This document shows positions 59,848-64,000 of a DNA stretch of 64,000 nucleotides, piece by piece. The position numbers and the translations under genes were made by a program. The DNA comes from Stromatinia cepivora (Eukaryota > Ascomycota > Leotiomycetes > Helotiales > Sclerotiniaceae), in assembly GCA_014898415.1 (NCBI GenBank), contig RCTD01000013.1:1488001-1552000 (forward strand), read 5' to 3'. The notes under the pieces are model-generated. The model was not told the DNA's origin, ran no database searches, and saw only the letters and a program-made list of their open reading frames with translations. Within the stretch, counting starts at the first letter, position 1, and every line of letters starts with the position of its first letter.

Positions 59848-61439
59848 CTAAAAAGATTCATGCTGTGTGATGCTCCCCTGACTTCTAAGACCTCCTCTCG
59901 TAGGTTCCTCCGGCTCTTTAAAGTTTCCCTCAACTAACTTCTTCATCTTCTTTATCATATTCTGATATTTTTCTGCCGGAACATAATCGATCTGAGGAAC
60001 GAAATCATCAAAGCCAAATTGAAATTCGAATCTCCTCACATTCTTCAATTGCTTTAAAGGTTTGAACATGTTGGCATCCATGAATAATTCCGTAGCTCGA
60101 ATATTAGCCTCAAGATCTGCTTTGTCTTGTTTATCATCCATTTCCTTGACTGCATCTTCATCATCTTCGTCAAGTGATTCGGCATCTAGTTTTGTGTCGG
60201 CTGTGATTTCCACGAGTAAGTTGATGGTGAGTTTATTGATAACTTGAGATTTTGATATGAGCCTGACAAAGTCTTTGACGAATGTCAAGGTTCCTAGATA
60301 GTTGCGGAATTTGGTTACATCTTCAGAGTCTAGTTTCCAGGTGTCGATGTCGAGAAAGAATTGAATGCCCTCGGTATGTTCATCTTCCAATGCACAATCG
60401 AAGAGAACCTTTTGAAATTTGGCGAATATGTGAGGCTCCATCCAACCACCCAAGTCTTCTTTATCGTATCGTATGGTGCCACCAGGGAATCTTTTCGCGA
60501 CAGCTGTGAGAGGATCGTGTCTCCATGGGGTATAACCATACCTGCTTCCCCACCTCAGACTCTTATTTGATAAAAAGAATAGATCATTAGAGTTGACGAC
60601 AATCGTGCCTTCGGTGAATAATAGTGACGAGGCTTCTTCGTGTATTTGTTTGTTAAGTCGCAAAATTTCGGGGTACATGCGATATTCTTCGAAGTCGGTG
60701 TCCTCAGAGCCCGTTTCCCACTTTTCTTGTCCATTTGCTATTCTTCGAGCTGTTCCTCCGTCTTCTAAGTCTACAATTTCGATAGGGTCGGCTGCAGGAG
60801 TTGCCTGGCTGGCTTCATTAAGAATCGACTCTGCTTCGGGATTTGATGGAAACTCTGGATCAACATCCATTAATTGATCCTCTCCATCCTGTTGCACCAT
60901 TGACCACAATAAAGATCCCAGTCCGTCTATACCACCAGGTCCATCATATTCTATCTCCATATCTGAATTGTCGCCATCGAATGAGATTGTATCTTCGTCG
61001 GTCCAATCATCTGATGTGCTCTCGTTATCTTTATGCCTACAACCATCTTTCGGTTGTCCTGGTTCGATGCTAATGAAGCCTGAGGGAAGAAGTAAGTATC
61101 GATATATCTCTAATCGAATTTCTATATTTTTATTAGTAGATGCATGAAGGGTTAATAAGCCGAAATATTACCTTTCGGAACAGAGAGAAGTTTGGATGGC
61201 CTATCTGGTGTAGGAATCGCTGCAGGATGATCTGCATAAGGGTGAGGTTTCGGTAATAGAGCGTTTTCCTTTTCCTTTTCCCTTTCTTTTTTGAGCTCTT
61301 TAATATAATTGTCGAACTCATCTAATTGAGCTCTAGACGCGTCGCCACTTGCCACGGTCTTCATTAGATCTTTCAAATGATTATCCGTTCTCGCCCTAAC
61401 CGCTATTGATTGAACAGCATCGGGACCGTAGTCTGTCAT
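59848..61439 (-). CDS. Hypothetical acidic protein with a 2EXR/F-box-like segment
   Basis: Modelled as two exons, 61439..61172 and 61079..59848, about 499 aa. The 92-bp intron has GTAATA and CCCTCAG and a ctactaata branch-like word; the join reads VPKGFISIEP in frame. Exon 1 begins MTDYGPDAVQSIAVRARTDN and has a charged helix DEFDNYIKELKKEREKEKEN. Exon 2 has an acidic low-complexity stretch, then MYPEILRLNKQIHEEASSLL, FTEGTIVVNS, the I-x-R-x-N-K-Q-I-x-x-E-A pattern seen in fungal 2EXR and F-box-like proteins, and a second acidic stretch (DAESLDEDDEDAVKEMDDKQ). I do not know its function. Exon 1 could instead be a separate small gene; the phase match favours one gene. Confidence 0.7.
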
Positions 61440-62408
61440 TTTCGCGTATGAAAAGGGTATGTTGTACAAACTTTGGATATTGAAGATGGAGATAATTAAA
61501 GATTATTTTATGACCTCAATAAAATTCTAGATTATCGCGGGGTATTCTAAAACTAACCGTATTTGGTAAAGCGTCAATTGAGCTAATTGAGACAGCATTA
61601 GGAATGGAAAGGACGAGCTAGGAATGAGGGGGAAGGGGGATGAGAAGACAATTATGAAAACCATGACACTGTCTGTATATATCGAAATTTGCTACCACGC
61701 CAGTACTTTGGTACTGAATTTCTTGTATGAATTTGGCTAATGAATGAGATTTAGATTTCCAGCACATCAGCACATCAGCACATCAGCTCACCAGATACCG
61801 GCACTCAGACCATACAAACGTTGATAGCGTATGAAAACTCTCATCCTCATCCTCTCCATTGGATCCTTAGGCCAAAGTTTGAGCTCCCTATATCCTGTCG
61901 ATTCTGTTATTTATTCTTATCCTGCCCAACTATTTTGAGAACCCGCCCCAATTTTTATCGGGACATAAAGGAGAATGAAAGAAGGTATATCACATGAAAA
62001 TCCTATCATCCTATTTCATCCTGATCCGTTCATATCCTCCTTAGCCTTTCAAGGTTTCCATTGGAATCATTCCCGTCTATTCTTACTTAGAGAATAGGAT
62101 GTGATGGGAGATTTCAAAGGCTGAGCGTCGATGTTGACGATGACTCCTGTAGAATGGCGTTGCATATGTCTGATCTACCAAGAAGACAAACCTGATGAAT
62201 ATCAGAGATATACCCTTGAAATATGACATGCAATACGATCTTCTCCCATTGAACAAGACAATGACTGAGACCACCAAACATAGAGAGAATATTGAATATA
62301 AACATTAACAGAATATGAATCATAAACCATCCACGCCATCGCCTCAAAAAATACTATCTACTACTATCATCAACATAAGAAGAGTCCGAGTCAAGAACCT
62401 CGATATAT
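61440..62408. other. Intergenic between two minus-strand genes
   Basis: No supported gene; frames at 62083-62347 look accidental. Contains a CAGCACATCAGCACATCAG triplication near 61762-61785. Confidence 0.5.
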
Positions 62409-63056
62409 TCAATCTTCCTCATCAGCTTCCGTCCAAACCCCTCCCTCCACAACCCCAAACTCCTCTCCCGAATCCGCATGCATAAGCCTCACCCTCGGAC
62501 AACACCAAAGCGGATTCTCTCTCCTCAACTCCTTCAAATCCCTCATAATACCCCTCAAATAATGTCCCCGAGGTTGCCAAGTATTGCAATCCTCCCCCTT
62601 AGCCACCAATTCCACTTCTCGTAACCCCCTCATCTTCGACATCATCTCCAAATTATAATGTCCAAAATACGCCGCATCTTCAACCTGTATTTCCAATCTT
62701 CTTATCCCTTCGAGTTCTTCCCCCGTTAAGTAGGTAATTATTCCATCTGCGAGGTCGATGGTGTCGGTGTCAAAGTTTATGTAGATGTAGCATGGGGAAT
62801 GCTCGGTGCGGAAAAGTGGTTTGTAGTGGGTGAGGGCTTCGGCGCGGGATTCGTGGCAGATGTGTAGGAGGGATGGGATGGGGGTGGTTGAAGTATAGGA
62901 TTTTAAGTAGCGACGGTGACTTGATTTGATAATGGATTTTTCGCTGTTTATTTTGACGGTACGCGGTTCATTGAGGAGTATGCAGTATATCTTAAGGCGG
63001 AGTTCATAGGGGAGAGAAGGGAAGAAGTGGAATTGAGTTAGGGGAGCTGTTGCCAT
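62409..63056 (-). CDS. 2EXR domain protein
   Basis: Single exon, 215 aa. Starts MATAPLTQFHFFPSLPYELR and continues LKIYCILLNEPRTVKI, the F-x-x-F-P-x-L-P-x-E-L-R-x-K-I-W opening of fungal 2EXR proteins. IPSLLHICHESRAEALTHYK is the second hallmark, followed by YIYINFDTDTIDLAD. The remainder (EELEGIRRLEIQVEDAAYFG, then GLREVELVAKG) fits the usual C-terminal part. Function of the family is unknown; an F-box-like role has been suggested by resemblance only. Start context is fair. It sits in tandem with the larger hypothetical gene at 59848-61439, which has a weaker form of the same motif. Confidence 0.88.
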   Translation of the reverse strand: MATAPLTQFHFFPSLPYELRLKIYCILLNEPRTVKINSEKSIIKSSHRRYLKSYTSTTPIPSLLHICHESRAEALTHYKPLFRTEHSPCYIYINFDTDTIDLADGIITYLTGEELEGIRRLEIQVEDAAYFGHYNLEMMSKMRGLREVELVAKGEDCNTWQPRGHYLRGIMRDLKELRRENPLWCCPRVRLMHADSGEEFGVVEGGVWTEADEED

Positions 63057-64000
63057 ATTGAATTGATTTTAAGAAATTTGAATTTAGTGATGATAATGGC
63101 TTCAGTCGTTGCCTGTACTCGTAGCACGTTCGGCAAATGTCATGCTATACCACATTTGAAAGTAAGCTTGAGCTAGGAAAATAACTCCTTGTTTTATTTG
63201 ATGCTCATGAATATGGATGATTTTAAAACATGGCAGATATTTGAATGTAAGGTTCGTTTGTTAGTAGCAGATGTAACTTCAATATAAACTTACATTCGCA
63301 ATTTGCGTTTCCTAGGCGGTTGCTGATAGTGAGAGGAGGCCTATAAGTTACCGCGCTTTTACCGCTATAGTTTTGGGAGTTTGGGTCTTGAAATGCCCAT
63401 CATAGGCTCTACCCAACACGCTAATAAATCTCGTTCCCTCCCTCTAATGCTTTTAATTTACTCTTGTTCATAACATGCATACCTTTCTTTCACTTCTCAT
63501 CGAGCTACAGGCTCAGAAGTGATGCTTATGAAGTACTCATGGCATCTAGGGCCGAGTGCTTTCTCAGGGGCCAAAGATTCTCTGGGATCTCACACGGGTC
63601 TCGAATCTTGGGTCACGGCATGCTGCATACGGAGTCTTTTATCAAGAGCATAGGTTTCACAGGGGAATTTAACATGAGGCTGCCTTCCAGTATTATTCCA
63701 ATGTGAATCGCGGGCTATGCATCTCATCCCGCGTGGGTTATGAACCAGTTACAGGGTAGAAAGCGAGTGGGACATATCAAACAATATTGAAGTTGCAGGG
63801 TGCATGTGTCTAAGGAGCTTTGCTAAGTCGCAGGATGTCCTGTAAGCCCGTCACTCGGTCAGTCATCCAGTTTCAACTTTCGGCAACGATGTGTGGTAAC
63901 GAAAAAGGCTTCATCATTCGATCTATTTCTGACATATATTCTAATATCTATCTCAATTAAAAGCCTGGTAAACATAAAATTTTATGACTGCCATAGCAAG
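63057..64000. other. Intergenic to window end
   Basis: Upstream region of the 2EXR gene, then nothing recognisable. The frame at 63464-63706 shows no domain. Confidence 0.45.

Overview
This window is nuclear DNA of a filamentous ascomycete. Genes carry short introns (about 50-260 bp) with GT...AG ends and CTAAC/CTAAT-like branch sites. The housekeeping proteins are fungal in type, secondary-metabolism genes and Zn2Cys6 proteins are present, and one AT-rich island holds a retrotransposon with RIP-like C-to-T and G-to-A decay. Protein flavour and overall composition suggest a Leotiomycete close to Botrytis/Sclerotinia. That placement is an inference from memory, not a search.

Layout. From 1 to 12.3 kb, four minus-strand genes serve the secretory pathway and splicing: ER glucosidase I (5' part only, cut by the window edge), the U4/U6.U5 27 kDa protein, GPI ethanolamine phosphate transferase 3 (GPI13) and VPS68. 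A long gene-free interval follows, then KNR4/SMI1 on the plus strand. From 14.1 to 17 kb lies repeat-rich noncoding DNA. From 17 to 23.5 kb there is a small broken secondary-metabolism locus: a cytochrome P450 (stop plus frameshift), an MFS transporter (early stop in its last part) and a DMATS-type aromatic prenyltransferase (several frameshifts and a stop).

From 25 to 47.4 kb runs a plus-strand series: FES1, actin (six exons, 375 aa), SEC8 (exocyst), ELP5 (Elongator), an unrecognised 355-aa protein whose upstream region is a tandem duplication with two TATA boxes, a protein with a C-terminal Zn2Cys6 cluster, and TRS120 (TRAPPII) with a perfect 48-bp in-frame duplication. CWH41, GPI13, VPS68, SEC8 and TRS120 all act in ER, Golgi or secretory trafficking, but nothing indicates co-regulation.

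From 48.8 to 59.5 kb is one Ty3/Gypsy chromodomain retrotransposon (gag, protease, RT, RNase H, integrase, chromodomain) with a second, internally deleted copy of the same family nested in its integrase. The nested copy has a clean 5-bp target duplication. The element has a primer-binding site complementary to its own LTR, which points to Tf1-like self-priming, and its outermost ends look spared from the mutation that riddles the rest. From 59.8 to 63.1 kb there are two minus-strand genes, one a clear 2EXR protein and one a hypothetical with a weaker 2EXR-like segment.

Exon boundaries were set by hand from splice sites, frame and family resemblance. No alignment or database search was run.
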